A stretch of DNA of 64,000 nucleotides, taken from Leucocoprinus leucothites. Taxonomy: Eukaryota; Basidiomycota; Agaricomycetes; Agaricales; Agaricaceae. The stretch covers positions 19,389 through 83,388 of the forward strand of contig JAACJO010000056.1 in the NCBI GenBank assembly GCA_013368445.1, in the 5' to 3' direction. Below, one piece after another: positions 12,831-24,644 of the stretch; position 1 is the stretch's first letter, and each line of letters starts with the position of its first letter. The notes below the pieces were generated by a model that saw only the letters and a program-made list of their open reading frames with translations, was not told where the DNA came from and searched no databases. The position numbers and the translations under genes were made by a program.

Positions 12831-13093
12831 TTAGATACAGAAGAAGCGGCAGCCTCGTTCTTCCACATTTTGCTCGCCTGGAGTGGCAGGAGTTTCAACG
12901 ATGGCCGCGATGTCGCCACCTGTTGTGGTCTTCATGATAGCAACTGCGTCGGGGTCCGCAGCGGGAATAGGTGATGCCTGAGCAACGGCGAAGACTATGC
13001 AAGGGAAATTCTTTAGTATTCTCATCATATTTCAGGGATATGGAAGGACGTACAGGCAACAGTGACGAAAGCAGCGACGGAACGGAAGTTCAT
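12831..13093 (-). CDS. Small secreted protein with cysteine-containing C-terminal peptide
   Basis: Exon 1 (13093-13054) and exon 2 (12994-12831) splice through a GTACGT...CATAG intron to a 67-aa protein. Residues 1-21, NFRSVAAFVTVAFFAVAQAS after the initiator Met, form a good signal peptide. The mature part is alanine- and proline-rich (PIPAADPDAVAIMKTTTGGD), then acidic (GEQNVEERG), and it ends CRFFCI. The two cysteines four residues apart at the very end could form a small loop after release by a furin/Kex-type protease, because ERG precedes them. The end is not a CaaX box (the fourth residue from the end is F), so a lipopeptide mating pheromone is unlikely. The function is unknown; a secreted peptide or effector-like role is only a guess. 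Confidence 0.7.
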
Positions 13094-16000
13094 GATGTTA
13101 ATAACACGAGTTTGTGGGTGCGAACGAAGGAATGGAAAGCCAAAAAGGCAAGAAGTGGAGCAGAGCTAGTGCAGATATGGAGAGTCGCAGTTAAATACGT
13201 GTACGAGTAGTTAGGCGACGAGTTGAATAGACCTGAGGAGCTGAAGAAAAAGGAAAGGTGCGACAGGCCCCGCGCTCTTATACTCGAGTTCGCCTTCACT
13301 ACACATTGGCGTTGAAGGGCAAAGCCACATTTAGCACAAAGGTTCAAAGTACCAAAATTGTCGGCAGGGTTGCGGGCTACGGAAGTTCTACATTGCGCTT
13401 CGGTCTGATGCAGATGAGTTAATTGGCCAACCGAATGTCCCTGCTCACCTAGCCGCCCACAAACGATTGTCCAGATTAGGATACTGGTTCTTCCGAGGAC
13501 GTGGGTGGTATGCGCTATTTTGGGAACAAGGCGCCGTGCTGTGATTGGCTCAAGGACGAGACCGCGATGATGAAATGCCGCATTTGGACGGTCGTTTCAG
13601 GGCCGAAGCACTGATATGGCACAACATGCGTGCGCTGCAAAGGTCAGGCTGCTTGTCATGATTACCCGCGTACAGCTCACGCCTTTGCTTCGACTGAACA
13701 ACTCTCATGTCACTCTGTGCCATCAAGGTCCAGCCTCGTTAGTAAAAGACGTTCTCTGCCCCTTGTTGTAGTTTGACGGTACCTTGCGACGTCATGTCCC
13801 CATGAAGATTGAACGCTCGACTTCCTCTCCGTAATTTATCATGTCTATTGGTCTTGCGGTTGTGCTTGGGATTGAGCTTCATGGCATGTAGTAGTCGAAG
13901 GGGCGGCAAAGACGCAACTGCCTCGAATTCCCACTCCTACTGCTTGATGTCGATGTTAACGAGACAACAGGGTCCAGAACAAGGGCCAGTCAAGCAACAT
14001 GTCAAGAGATTGTACAGCAATATTAGCATTGGTGAATGATTCCAGAAGAAACACAACCTTTTTCGGAGACGCGTTGAGCCGTCGCGATGGGGGAATGCGT
14101 ATTGCAATATAGTACAAGGCTACCGTTGAACGTGAGTCAGTTTTACCGAGTTCATATCTCGATGCGCACCCAAGCTTACAGGTCTCAATTGGTTCAGGAC
14201 TGCGTCGACAGTGGTTGGCGTCCAAATGAAGGGGAGTATACTGCTGGCCTGTAGCATTAGCATACCGTGCCTGTCGTAATTACAACCGTTTGGGTGGCGT
14301 TTCTGGCAGGCACCTAAGTGTCATCTACCATTGTCAGGGAATGCATGAGCTTCAGCTTTGAGGTCGAAAGTCGTTAGTCCCTCGTTGGAGCACAAAGGAC
14401 TGATATGGAAACAAACTTCCACGGTGTCCCATTCACCACAACTTCTGCAACTGCTTGCGCTTGAAATGTAGTATGATTTTTCGAGTGTGGTACACGGCCA
14501 CTTACATAGCGCTATCGCCAAGTCTTACATCAACGGCATGAGTCAATGGTCTACGAAAACAGATAATCATAAAGGAATCTTGGCACAGCAACACGAATTC
14601 TCTCGTTTCGGATGTCATTCAGCAATTACTAGCGCGGACTGATCCATAACATCAATTACCATTAATTTGTCTCGTTTTTAAAGAAGTATTTTTTGGAGTT
14701 TGTTTCTGTGGGTGTCGGGTGATCAGCGTACGGTTCTTGAGGATCCACGTCGACGCCCTTCTCTTTGGTCAAGACGTATTCATGATTAACGATCATTAGG
14801 CTAACAAGCCATACCTGGAATTTGTGTACAGCATTAGAGGCTTGTCTTGGAGGCAGACCTGTGCTCGATATACCGTGAAGAAATGTGACAGTGCACATTC
14901 TTCATGGTGACGCGGGTCATGTAGTCAAGCCGACTCTGCACTATGATTTCAAACAAGAATTCGTTGTAGAATAACTCACTCCATGGTACCTAGATTTGTC
15001 CTGGGACTGATCGGCCAACTTATTTAAAATCAAAAACTTCTCAGCCTGGGCTAATGTGGCCTTCTTGTCAAGAAGACTGATTCCACCCAAGGAATTTTAT
15101 GGAAGCGGAGAGACGGAGCTCCTGGACTTCTTTTCTCTCATATTCCGTAGGTGGCAGCTTCAGGTGAGTCTTAGTGGTGGGCCAGAGGTGTGAAGTTCTC
15201 TTCTGTGAGTGACCTGAATCTCCACCGCTAGCTTCGGTATTATTTCACATACAATCTCTACTGGTTCAACCACTCTTTTCAAGCCAGCTTCGTTACGTGC
15301 GCAAGCTTAACTTTTGCCTACTTGATATCCATCATTTTCGTATCAGTGGCGTATTTTAGAAATGGCTCCTATTCTCTATTCTAGTCTGCTAGCTGGTTCT
15401 ATGTCATATATGACTCTCCTCCTTATATCCGATGAGATGTAATTAATGATATCGAGGTCAATATTCGTGCCTTCTGTTTGATCTATTCTTATTTTTTTCT
15501 CTCGTGGATACTTTTACAGATTAGCGCCTTACGTTGAGCTTCGGTTTTATACGGACGGTGTGGTTTAGCTTGTGGCGGAGGCGTTTGTGCTTCATGATCA
15601 CTACATCTGGTCCCTCCAGTTTTGAGGCTATGTTTCACACCAGCGCAATGTTTTGCCCTGTACTATCCAGCCTCGAAGACGGTAGTTATTTCTGAATATC
15701 CCAAAAGGCTTCACATACGGGTGATCTCATTATTACACTATGTTTGTGGGTAGAGGGGTGTATGAGGAAGGAGTTTCTTCCTTCGTCAAAAATGTGTATT
15801 CGGATTTCGCATCTAGTATTTTAGAGGAGTAACGGTGTCAGACTATCTTTCACGCGGGTCGAATCGACAAGTATTGACATCCGAGAGCTCTTTTACGGAC
15901 ATCAGCGCTTACGGTTCGACCAATGTGACCGCAAAGACTTCGGTATCTACTCGGCGCTAGCCAGCGAAGAGAGCAGGCGCACGAATAGGAATGCCAAAGC

Positions 16001-17266
16001 AGAAGGCTCAAGCCCGGACTTAACGGGAAGGGACTATAAATAGTCATCGGCATAGTCATCAGGGGAGTTTTGCCATTCCGAGGGTCAGCAGGCAACGCAG
16101 TGCTATTAACTCGCAGGCAAGCCTCTGTCCACAAGCATAGCAGCCAAGTCCTCACGTGGTCACTCTATATTTCTGCCAATTCGGTTCTAGGGGGTCTTTG
16201 CAAGGTGATGCTCTGAAGTCGCTGATTTAGGTGCTCACCATGATCATGAACATGAACATGTCCTCCGCTCCATTGCACCATGTTGTGCAACCGCCTGACA
16301 GGTGCTGACAGCATAAGGGCTTCCGCTGTTTTCTTAACAACGCCTTATCATACTATTTCTGTTCTACGGCATGTCATGTGCTCATGTAGGCAAGACTTAT
16401 ATTTTCGTCTGTTGAGAGGTGGATTTGGCAATTGTGACTAGAATAGCTGATCTAAATCAAAGCGATGATTCTGCGATCGGAGAGGGAAGCACAAGTGGCT
16501 AAGGTGGATGCTATATAACGACGCCAACTACCGGCGCCTCTCATAATTAAGAACGAGATACGTTTGCAAGGATGTAAAGTGAATGAAATCGTTGTTATTC
16601 GTTGAGCGTCAATTCGAGGGGAGACCTAGGAACGCCGGGCTACTAATTTTAATTCACAATTACTATGGACTTCTCTCAAACGTTACGTTATGGAAGTTTG
16701 GGTTCTGGTGTATTCCGCGGTTTACGCCCTAGAAGGCTGATATTGAGGCAGTACGGGTTACTGACCACACGATACCTCTGGTCAGAAGAAACGGAGTCGT
16801 ACTGAGAATGTCGGCATGAGTGATACGAGTGATCAAAAATACCGGACTCACCATGTGGTGCAAGTCCGCAGGTACTTAGTGCTGGAAGTCCTTGCAGCAC
16901 CATTCGCTGATAGTTTGTATTGAATAGCGGTCAGTACAGTCAGATAATCTTCATTGGGATAGTCCTGATGGTCGGACGCGGCGCCAAGGACCGGTGCGAT
17001 TGTGATAACCCCGAAGTTAACGCTCGACTCCACCGCCTGATAAGGTACCGCACCTCGTCAGTCTCTGCCACGTCTTATGGCCGCAAGAGCTATCGCAACA
17101 TTCGAGGTATATTTTTAACGCTCTGGTGACATCGTAGCATATTTTTCGTATTCATCGAAGCACCGTCGTAGTGCTATGTGTAAGCTGGTGCATATGTCTG
17201 GACCGGGCGTCCTTGGCTTTTAAACCCCCTCAATGCGTTGAAGGGTTGAACATAGCATTCCGGATC
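13094..17266. other. Large gene-poor region
   Basis: More than 4 kb lie between the secreted-peptide gene and the protease gene. Candidate minus-strand frames at 14321-14521 (cysteine-containing), 14662-14898 and 16688-17033 could be exons of short genes, but I could not assemble an intron chain or recognise a domain. The rest, especially 14,900-15,850 and 16,150-16,650, has no frame above about 60 codons. I saw no transposon termini, tRNA or satellite repeat. It may be degraded sequence or long regulatory DNA. Confidence 0.4.
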
Positions 17267-19142
17267 ATGCATCTCCTCTTCTTCTCTAGTGTTTTCGCTG
17301 CCTCTATTGCTTCTGTGGTCGCTGCACCTGCTGCGATCCATGCAGTTGAGACCTTTGCCGGTGAAAAAACTGGTCGGTTACTCGTCACCCTGAAGTCGGG
17401 TGTTTCGAGATCTAGTGTGTTGCGCCAGCTTGGTCAAAATGTCACGGTTACGCATGAGTGGGATCTCATCAATGGATTTGCGGGTCATCTTGATGATGAG
17501 ACGCTGATGGCGCTGCGAGCAAATCCCGATGTCCTTACTATTGCTGAGGATGGAATGGTGTATGCCCAAATCACCCAGTGGGTAGTTCTTTGATTGGTTG
17601 ATTTCGACAACATACTGAGTGTTTTACAGAACAAATGCACCTTGGGGTCTGTCTCGGCTGAGTGCCATGTCGAAACTTGCCAATCAAGATACAGAGTAAG
17701 CGGATCGGCAATATCCGGTTTATGGTCAATTCGCTGATTCTTCTCAGTGCTCTCGATTTCACATACACTTACAACACGAATCCCGGAGCAGGCGTCGACA
17801 TCTATATTCTTGGTGAGATTTTGACATTTGTTCCCGATCAGAATAGGAACTGATTGAAATCCATTTTAGATACCGGTGAGAAATACCGTCTAATTTCATT
17901 CTTCTCGAGGAAACTAAAGAACTCGATCGATTTTGCTTTCACACAGGCATATATACGGAGCATGTAAGTCGACTCGAATTTGGGGGGATGCGTGTTGCTA
18001 ATCTGAGCCTTTCTTTTATTAGTCTGAGTTTGGGGGGCGTGCCAAGTGGGGAGCTACGTATGGAACTGGATTTGCGTATGTACTCTGAGTGCCTCAAGTC
18101 GCCAAGTCCACTGATTGAGTTCTTGATTCTTCAAGTAACGCCGACGGATACGGCCATGGAACACACTGCGCGTGAGTACCCTGAGTGAATTATAGAAATT
18201 GGAATGACTGACTGATTTGTTAATAGTGGTATAGCTGGCGGTAAACAATTCGGAGTTGCAAAATCAGCAAATCTCATCGCGGTCAAAGTTCTCGCTGACA
18301 ATGGGTGATTATTATTCATGACCTATATAACGGACGTATACTGACCATATCTAATACAGCGGAGGTGCAGCTGCTGATATGTATGTGGCTGTTGTTCTTC
18401 ATTCAAATTTACTCTTATAACATGGGATATTAAGTGTATCGGGGATGAACTGGGTGGCACAACAGTTTGCTTCGACTGGGCGTCCTGCTGTTGCTTCACT
18501 GTCGCTCTCTGGCAAGGCATCAACCATTCTCGACAACGGAGCTACAGCTGTAAGCATTCATCTTCTTTAAATAAATTAGGTACTGAAATTAGCGGCTGGT
18601 GATTAGCTTACGAATGCAGGTGTCCATGTTACGGTAGCAGCAGGAAATGACGGGAATGATGCGTGTGGTGTGTCTCCCGCTCGTGCAGCTTCAGTGATCA
18701 CGGTCGGTGCGGCAACGATTCTGGATTCAAGATCAGCGTGGTCGAATTTCGGGTCCTGTGTGGATATTTTTGCGCCTGGATCGAATATCATTAGTTCGTG
18801 GATTGGGAGTACCACGGCGACTTATACTATTTCTGGAACCTCGATGGTAAGACTTATTACCATGTGTAAAACCGAGAAAGCGCATTAACATTTGATAGGC
18901 TGCTCCGTATGTCGCTGGGATTATAGCGTACCTTATCGGCGAATATGGGAATATGAGTCCCGCCGATATGGATGCCTTGCTCAAGTCTGTCAGCCTCCGG
19001 GATATTCTGGCAGGGATTTGTGAGTAGAGTCGATAGTCCTGTGAGATGAACTAGTGCTGACCTGTTTTCTGTGTTAGACTCTGGTACAGTCAATATTTTA
19101 GCCCATAACGGTAATTCTACGTCTTTGAGTGATTTGGTGTAA
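17267..19142 (+). CDS. Secreted subtilisin-like serine protease (S8, proteinase K type)
   Basis: Thirteen exons (17267-17577, 17630-17695, 17748-17812, 17870-17875, 17947-17963, 18023-18075, 18136-18171, 18227-18304, 18360-18380, 18435-18549, 18607-18846, 18899-19019, 19078-19142) join in frame to 397 aa. A signal peptide ([19 protein letters not shown]) precedes an I9 inhibitor prodomain with [16 protein letters not shown] and [13 protein letters not shown]. The mature enzyme begins near [11 protein letters not shown]. The catalytic triad is complete: Asp in ILDTGIY, His in GHGTHCAG and Ser in SGTSMAAPYVAG; the oxyanion Asn is in [12 protein letters not shown]. The length is normal for fungal proteinase K-like enzymes, which degrade extracellular protein. 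Exon 4 is only 6 nt and carries two bases of the catalytic Asp codon. The start was chosen because it gives the signal peptide; an upstream in-frame ATG at 17171 would bury it. Confidence 0.95.
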
Positions 19143-19525
19143 TATGATATTCTCGCGTATTTTCATTTTATCCTTTATGTGTATGTAATAGTAGAATTCG
19201 CTATCTGGGTTAAGTGAGAATTCAGATTCCGGAACTAGCAAAGCCGGGCTCATAGATTCTCGCCGAATCAATAGCGATGGGAACACAAGGTGATAATCGA
19301 AGAATCAGGATGAGTCATAACTCGACGCGTGTGAGTACAAGTCACGAGATTGTGACTTATCCGTGTGACTGGACGTGTATTGGCGAGCGTGTGTAATAAC
19401 GCCGACCACTCATTTACTCACCCGAACGTGTCCCCCGTTCACTCCCTCCCATCTACCCACCGGTTCATCCGCCAAATCACACATATAATATCAACGTCAT
19501 CAACATATAGTAATCTGAATGGACT
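19143..19525. promoter_or_regulatory. Intergenic region and promoter of the intact BRCT gene
   Basis: This 383-bp stretch follows the protease stop and precedes the BRCT start. It contains ACGCGT at 19,325-19,330, about 195 bp before the start codon. This is the core of the MCB box bound by MBF/Swi6-type factors that switch on replication and repair genes at G1/S in other fungi. Close by is a perfect inverted repeat AGTCAC-gagatt-GTGACT near 19,340-19,357. Both could be chance at these lengths; the MCB match fits the likely role of the gene. Confidence 0.35.
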
Positions 19526-22500
19526 ATGGGTCTGTTCGACTCAACCCGCTACTTTCTCGCATCGTCGATTCCTCCACACCGACAAGAACAACTGGAATAC
19601 GCACTCTCCAAGAACGGTGCTACGAAAGCTGAAAGCATACATAGTGCGACACATGTGATTAGTGATTCTCCTTGGTTTGAGGGTGTGGATATTCTTGAGA
19701 GCGTGAGAGAGGAGAGGAGAGAGAAAGGCGAGGAAGCCGAGATTGTCGTTGTTTCGGCAAGTGATTTGGTTGAGAGTGTCAGCGAGTGCTGATGTAGACC
19801 GCTATTGTAGGACTACTGGGTGGATCGGACATTGGTTTTGGGCAAGATTCAACCGTGAGTGCTGATTTGGTACGAATTGTAGCGTTGATTAACCTGATGA
19901 TGAACAGAGCACAGTATTATTCTGTTGATCCTGCCATGATATTTTCGGGTATCGTAGCCTGCGCATCAGAGGTCCGTCTCCAATCATTGTTGCGTTCACC
20001 TCTAGCTCATTCCGACACCCTCTCTTCGCACTGGCTTGTACAACGCAGCTCCAAGCGCATGATCTTGAAGTCCTCTCTGCAGGCATATCAGCCCTTGGCG
20101 GTCAATGGCGTGTCGCACTCACCAACGACGTAACACACCTCTTCTGCATTACACCTTCATCCGCCAAATACGCCGTCGCATTGGCACACCGCGAAACTAC
20201 AGGCATTAGAATCATCTTACCGCATTGGTTTGATGATTCCGTAAAGCTGGGGATTAGAGGTCTACCAGTAGAGCCGTATTCATGGCCTGATCCTCCATTT
20301 TTGAAGGATATTGGGGTGAATGTGAATAAGTTGGGGAGAAACGAGGGCGAGGAGGGAGAGGGGAAGGCGAATTGTGAGGGAAAGGAGGAAGAGAGATTGA
20401 AAGAGAAGGCGAAGAAGAATATGATGCTTACTGCGGGTCAATTCACGCCCTCCGCATCTAACCCGAAGGTGCCATTACCGAAAGATGCCGACTTGTTACC
20501 TGTGAAACGCGGTGTATTTGACAACAAGCGGATTCTTCTCAGTTGGACGCTGTCGTTGTACGGTTCGAGAAGAGAGGCAGTTGAGGTGGGAATTAGGAGG
20601 GCTGGAGGAGTGGTACTGAGGTATCCTGGAGATGGTGAAGATGATTTAACCACGGAGGAGAAGGAGAAGAGGAGGGATAGGAAGGAGGCGAGAGCCGTGG
20701 TGGAGTGTGATATTTTGATTACGAGATGGAGGAACGGGAAGGCATATGGAAAGGTGAGCGTTTTGACCGAAAGCTCGGGAGAAATGTGCTTATTTATGAT
20801 TTTTTCAGGCGTTTAAGCTTCACAAGACGATTGCGACAATGGCCTGGCTATATCATGTCCAATCGTCCGGCCTGATGCCGAGACCGGTTGACCAACTACT
20901 GCATTATCCTGTTCCACGGAAACCTATCGAAGGATTCTCACAACATGTACGTTGATCACTACATAGATGTGCACGTTCTTACATGTTGCAGGAAATTACC
21001 GTGACGAACTATACTGGCGAAGCTCGTGAATACATTAAACGAATCATCACCGCTATGGGCGCCAAATTTACACCTATGATGACCGGTCGTAACACCGTTC
21101 TCATCGCCGCATAGTACGTTATTCATTTGGCCGTTAATGCATGCATGTAATAACGCAAATATCTAGTATCCAAGGTCAAAAGACGGACAAAGCCCGAGCG
21201 TGGTCACTTCCTATTGTCAACCACACCTGGCTCGAAGACTGTTTCATTCAGTGGCGGCATTTGACCATGGCCACAGATAAATACATCACGTTTCCGACTG
21301 GAGTAGATTTCAGTCGGTCGTTTGGTGAGAGAGGCGTTGGCGTACGTGGGGTGGAGCTGTGTGATGAAGAGGAGATGAAGGAGGATGAGGGGAATAGTGA
21401 TGAGGAGGGTGTGTATGTCGGGGTGGATGTGAAAATGGATGGAGAACAGGAGGATGAGGTGTCGAAGAGGAATGTGGAGGAGGATATCGACATGATCAGT
21501 ATGCCAGACACCGATGATCGTGGACGGGATACGACGTTTGAGCATGTCGAAGTGAATGGCAAGACGTCGCCTGTAAAGTCAAAATCGGCATCGGGGTCAC
21601 CGACAAAACGGAGTGTGGTCCCTACTTCGTCGTCGCCTACCAAACAGGGTGCGACAGCTTCTTCGGTCATGCAGGTTTCGCCGAACAAACGGACGAAATC
21701 AAAGTCTGTATCGCCGATGAAGAAGAGAAAGATCGTGATTGATGATGAGGATGAAGAGAGGATGGAGGTAGATCAACCTGCGCGGTCACCGAGTGACGGT
21801 GTTGCCGCAAACAAGAAGCGTCAGACAAAGTCGGGTCGGACGCCGAGAAAGTCAGTCGTGATGGATGTCAGCAGTTCTGAAGAGGGACAAGTGCAACCTG
21901 TCACCCCGACCAAGCCATCGAAACCGAAGCCCAAATCGACGCCTGTCACTTTTTCGTCATCGAAGAAACAGTCTTCGGTGGACTTGGAATTGACAGATGA
22001 GAGTGAGAATGAGGAGTTGGAGATGGGGGTGTCCGAGTTAGTGAGGTCGTCAGCTGCTGCGAGGGCTAAGGCAAGGGAACAAGGTAGTGCCAGCCCGAAG
22101 AAGAAGCGGAGGGTGGACACTAATGATGATGATGATGATGATGAGGATCACAAGGGGCGTGGGCCGTCGGCGAAGAAGCCAATTTCGCGGGTTGATGATT
22201 CAAGTGAGGGTGGGGAGGAGGAGGAGGAGGAGGAGGAGACTGTGCCAAAGGCGAAGAAGAGGTTTGTCCGGCGGCTTACTAGCGAGACGAGTCTTCAATT
22301 GGCCGAGGAGCGAGAGAAAGAGCGAGCTGAAGGATCTTCCACAAAGTCGAAGCAGCGTCTTGTGCGTCGCGCGAGTGCAAAGACGGGAGAGGATGCAGAA
22401 GAAACGGCTCAGCATGATGAGGAGAATCTTGACAAGTCATCGAAAGAGCAGAAGGAAGAGGAGAAAGCAGATACACCCGCGTCTAAACCTGGTGGGCTGC

Positions 22501-24385
22501 TAAGAACGACTCGAGGCGATGCTCGTACACGCGTCAAAGCCAAATCTGCGGGTGCGAAAGCGAGAGAGTTGTATTCTGATAGTGAGAGTGAGGTGGAGGG
22601 GTTAGTAGGACCCGAGGCTCTGGGTTCCTCGCTTCCTGCGAAAGGAAAGGCGAAGGGGAAAGGGAAGGGAAGGGCGACAAAGTCAAACAGGGGCCTGAAG
22701 TCCAAGTCGAAGAGGGTTTCGTCGTCTTCCGAGGAGGAGGTGGAAGTGGAGAGCGAGAGTGAGGATGAGGAGACGAGCAAGAAGAGGCCACCAGCTACCA
22801 CAGACGTGTCACCATCGAGGAAAATGGTTTCAGTTGTGGTTGAGTTACCACCTCCTTCGGCCAGAAAGCATCCACTGAAGAATACCTATGGTGGCACGGC
22901 AAATAAGGCGAAGAAGAAGGCGAGAGGTGATGAAGATGAGACTGAAGAGGAACAAGAGGAAGAACCACCGTCGAAGCCGATGACGAAGCGCGGGTCGGCT
23001 GTCAAGAAAGCGGATAGCATATTTGTCGAAGTTGGTGAAGCACAAGGATCCCCCTCCACGTCTACTTCTCGTCCCAAACCAAAGCTGAAACCCAAACCAA
23101 AATCATCACTATCCAAACCTACAACCTCATCACCACTCTCATCGATTGATAATGCCCCGCCCAACGTCAACAGCACCGATACCACAGGCTACAACACCGC
23201 TAGCGAAACACAAGAGCCACTCCCAGCGAGGAGAGGTGCCGCCGCAAAGGCGGAAGCAAAATTGAAGGAGATGATGCCTGATGCGACTCGATATGAGCAG
23301 GAGGCTAAAAGGGCGAGGAAGAGTGGTGGGTGGACGAGTTTGTGGGAGAAAGAGCTGGAGAGGCAGGTCAAGGATAAGGAAAAGGAGGAGAAAGGGAAGG
23401 AGAAGGAGAATAGAAAGAAGAGGGCGTCGGATGTGAGTGGTGAAGACGTCGAGGAGCGTGTGGCGAAGAAACGTAGGAGGTCAAGCGCTGTGAAGGGTGA
23501 GGAAGAGGAGGGTGGGGGTGAGGTGGAGGTGGTGATTAGTGAGGTGAGGAAGGGCAAGACGAAGGTGAAAAGGGAGTCCGATACGGGCACTTCTCCGACA
23601 AGATCGAATAAGGTGTATTTGATGACGACGCAGGTGACACTTGGTGCTGATGTGGTCAAGGTGTGTATCGCGTCACCTCGCTACTGCTGGGATTTAACTA
23701 TCGAATAGGCGCTGGATAAACTTGGTGTCGTTATGGCTTCAAAAGCCTCGCAGTGCACGCACCTGATCGCTCCGAATTTAGTCCGAACGGAAAAGTTCCT
23801 GTGTGCGTTGGCATCTGCGCCAGTGGTTCTGCAAGAAGCGTGGGCTATCAAGTCGGCGCAAGTAAAACAGCTATTACGTGCGTCAATGCCTCTCAATTGA
23901 AATCACGGCTGACAATGATTTCTTGTCCTTCTGCAGCTTTTGAGAAATTTCTACTTCGTGACGCTGCCGCCGAAAAGAAGTATCGTATGAAGCTCAGTGA
24001 TGCGCTCGCGAGAGCAAAAGAACTCAAAGGGACATTGCTCGCGAATAAGACATTTTATCTGACTGCCAAGACAAAAGTGGATTATAAGCTCTTAAAGAGT
24101 GTCATCAGCGCTCATGGTGGCCAGGTACGTCTATATCTCTTCTCCCATCGCCTCAGCAATTAATATCTAATTCATAAATAGCTCTTACAGCAATCGCCGA
24201 CAGTCCGACAGCTCACCGGTCACGCGGATCGACATATAATTTCTTGTGCTGAGGATATATCGATTTGGAGGCCGTTGGCTGCACAGGGTGTACCGATTTA
24301 TACGCATGAGTTTTTATTGATTGGGGTATTGAGGCAAGAGTTGGACTGGGATTTGATGGAATTTAGAGTCGCAGGGTCGGTGTGA
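19526..24385 (+). CDS. Six-BRCT DNA damage-response scaffold, Rtt107/Brc1-like (copy A, the only intact copy)
   Basis: Ten exons (19526-19756, 19811-19854, 19908-19971, 20049-20753, 20809-20946, 20992-21113, 21167-23660, 23709-23877, 23937-24124, 24182-24385) give 1452 aa in frame. BRCT 1 (about 1-100) has THVISDSPWFEG and VSDYWVDRTLVLGK. BRCT 2 (about 103-195) has VTHLFCITPSSAKY and ILPHWFDDSVKLG. BRCT 3 spans about 245-390 and BRCT 4 about 395-490 (VNHTWLEDCFIQWR). A linker of about 750 residues, rich in K, E and S, follows. BRCT 5 (about 1250-1330) has QCTHLIAPNLVRTEKFLCA and BRCT 6 (about 1345-1440) has GTLLANKTFYLT and YTHEFLLIGVLRQELDW. Four N-terminal plus two C-terminal BRCTs is the Rtt107/Brc1 layout. 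In yeasts these scaffolds bind gamma-H2A and Slx4/Smc5-6 partners during replication stress. Intron 1 starts with GC instead of GT. The stop is only 259 bp before NACHT-2. Confidence 0.88.
22081..22250 (+). repeat. Low-complexity acidic codon runs in the BRCT linker
   Basis: Runs of GAT (22,123-22,146) and GAG (about 22,215-22,240) triplets encode poly-Asp and poly-Glu tracts in the linker of BRCT copy A. Similar GAG/AAG-rich stretches continue to about 23,540. They create long antisense open frames, which I treat as shadows. The decayed copies B, C, D and E have shorter or missing versions. Confidence 0.7.
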
Positions 24386-24644
24386 GGATATGAGGGCATA
24401 ATTTTCCAGTACTTAGATTTAATTTGAGGGATTTCGTTTTGTGTAGTGTGATTGTGTTTATAACCATTTATACTGCTATCTTTGGCTGTTCACGCTGCTT
24501 CTTCGTGGGTACAAAGTCAGCGGTTTAGCGCTGGTATGTCAATTGCTGTGTTAAGCTGTGAGCTGGCATTTGAACCTGACTCCCATCGCACTCTCACCTC
24601 CTACAGCACCATTCGCCTTACTCTTATCGTACCGCTTTGTTATC
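24386..24644 (+). promoter_or_regulatory. Conserved BRCT-NACHT intergenic segment (promoter of NACHT-2)
   Basis: A segment of about 260 bp separates the BRCT stop from the NACHT start. It recurs with the same landmarks upstream of every NACHT gene (33,629-33,887; 40,941-41,214; 48,078-48,349; 54,139-54,408; minus strand about 8,900-9,110). The landmarks are a TTTATACTGCTA-type block, GTACAAAGTCAGCGGTTTAGCGC-like sequence, AATTGCTGTGTT and CTCCCATCGCACTCTCACC. Conservation in all six copies, even though five are beside dead or missing BRCT genes, suggests that it drives NACHT transcription. Confidence 0.55.

Noticed and set aside
12831..12850. CRFFCI end of the small secreted protein as a lipopeptide pheromone CaaX box
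   Set aside because: The fourth residue from the end is Phe, not Cys, and the protein has a signal peptide, which such pheromone precursors lack.
15850..16155. 101-codon minus-strand frame as a secreted protein
   Set aside because: The N-terminus looks hydrophobic, but the rest is compositionally random, with no splice support and no homologue.
21204..23659. Many long antisense and alternative-frame open frames over the BRCT linker (also 30,523-31,074 and 32,433-32,903)
   Set aside because: They arise from Glu/Lys/Ser-rich low-complexity codons; the proteins are Ser/Leu/Phe repeats without domains, and the plus-strand spliced gene explains the region.
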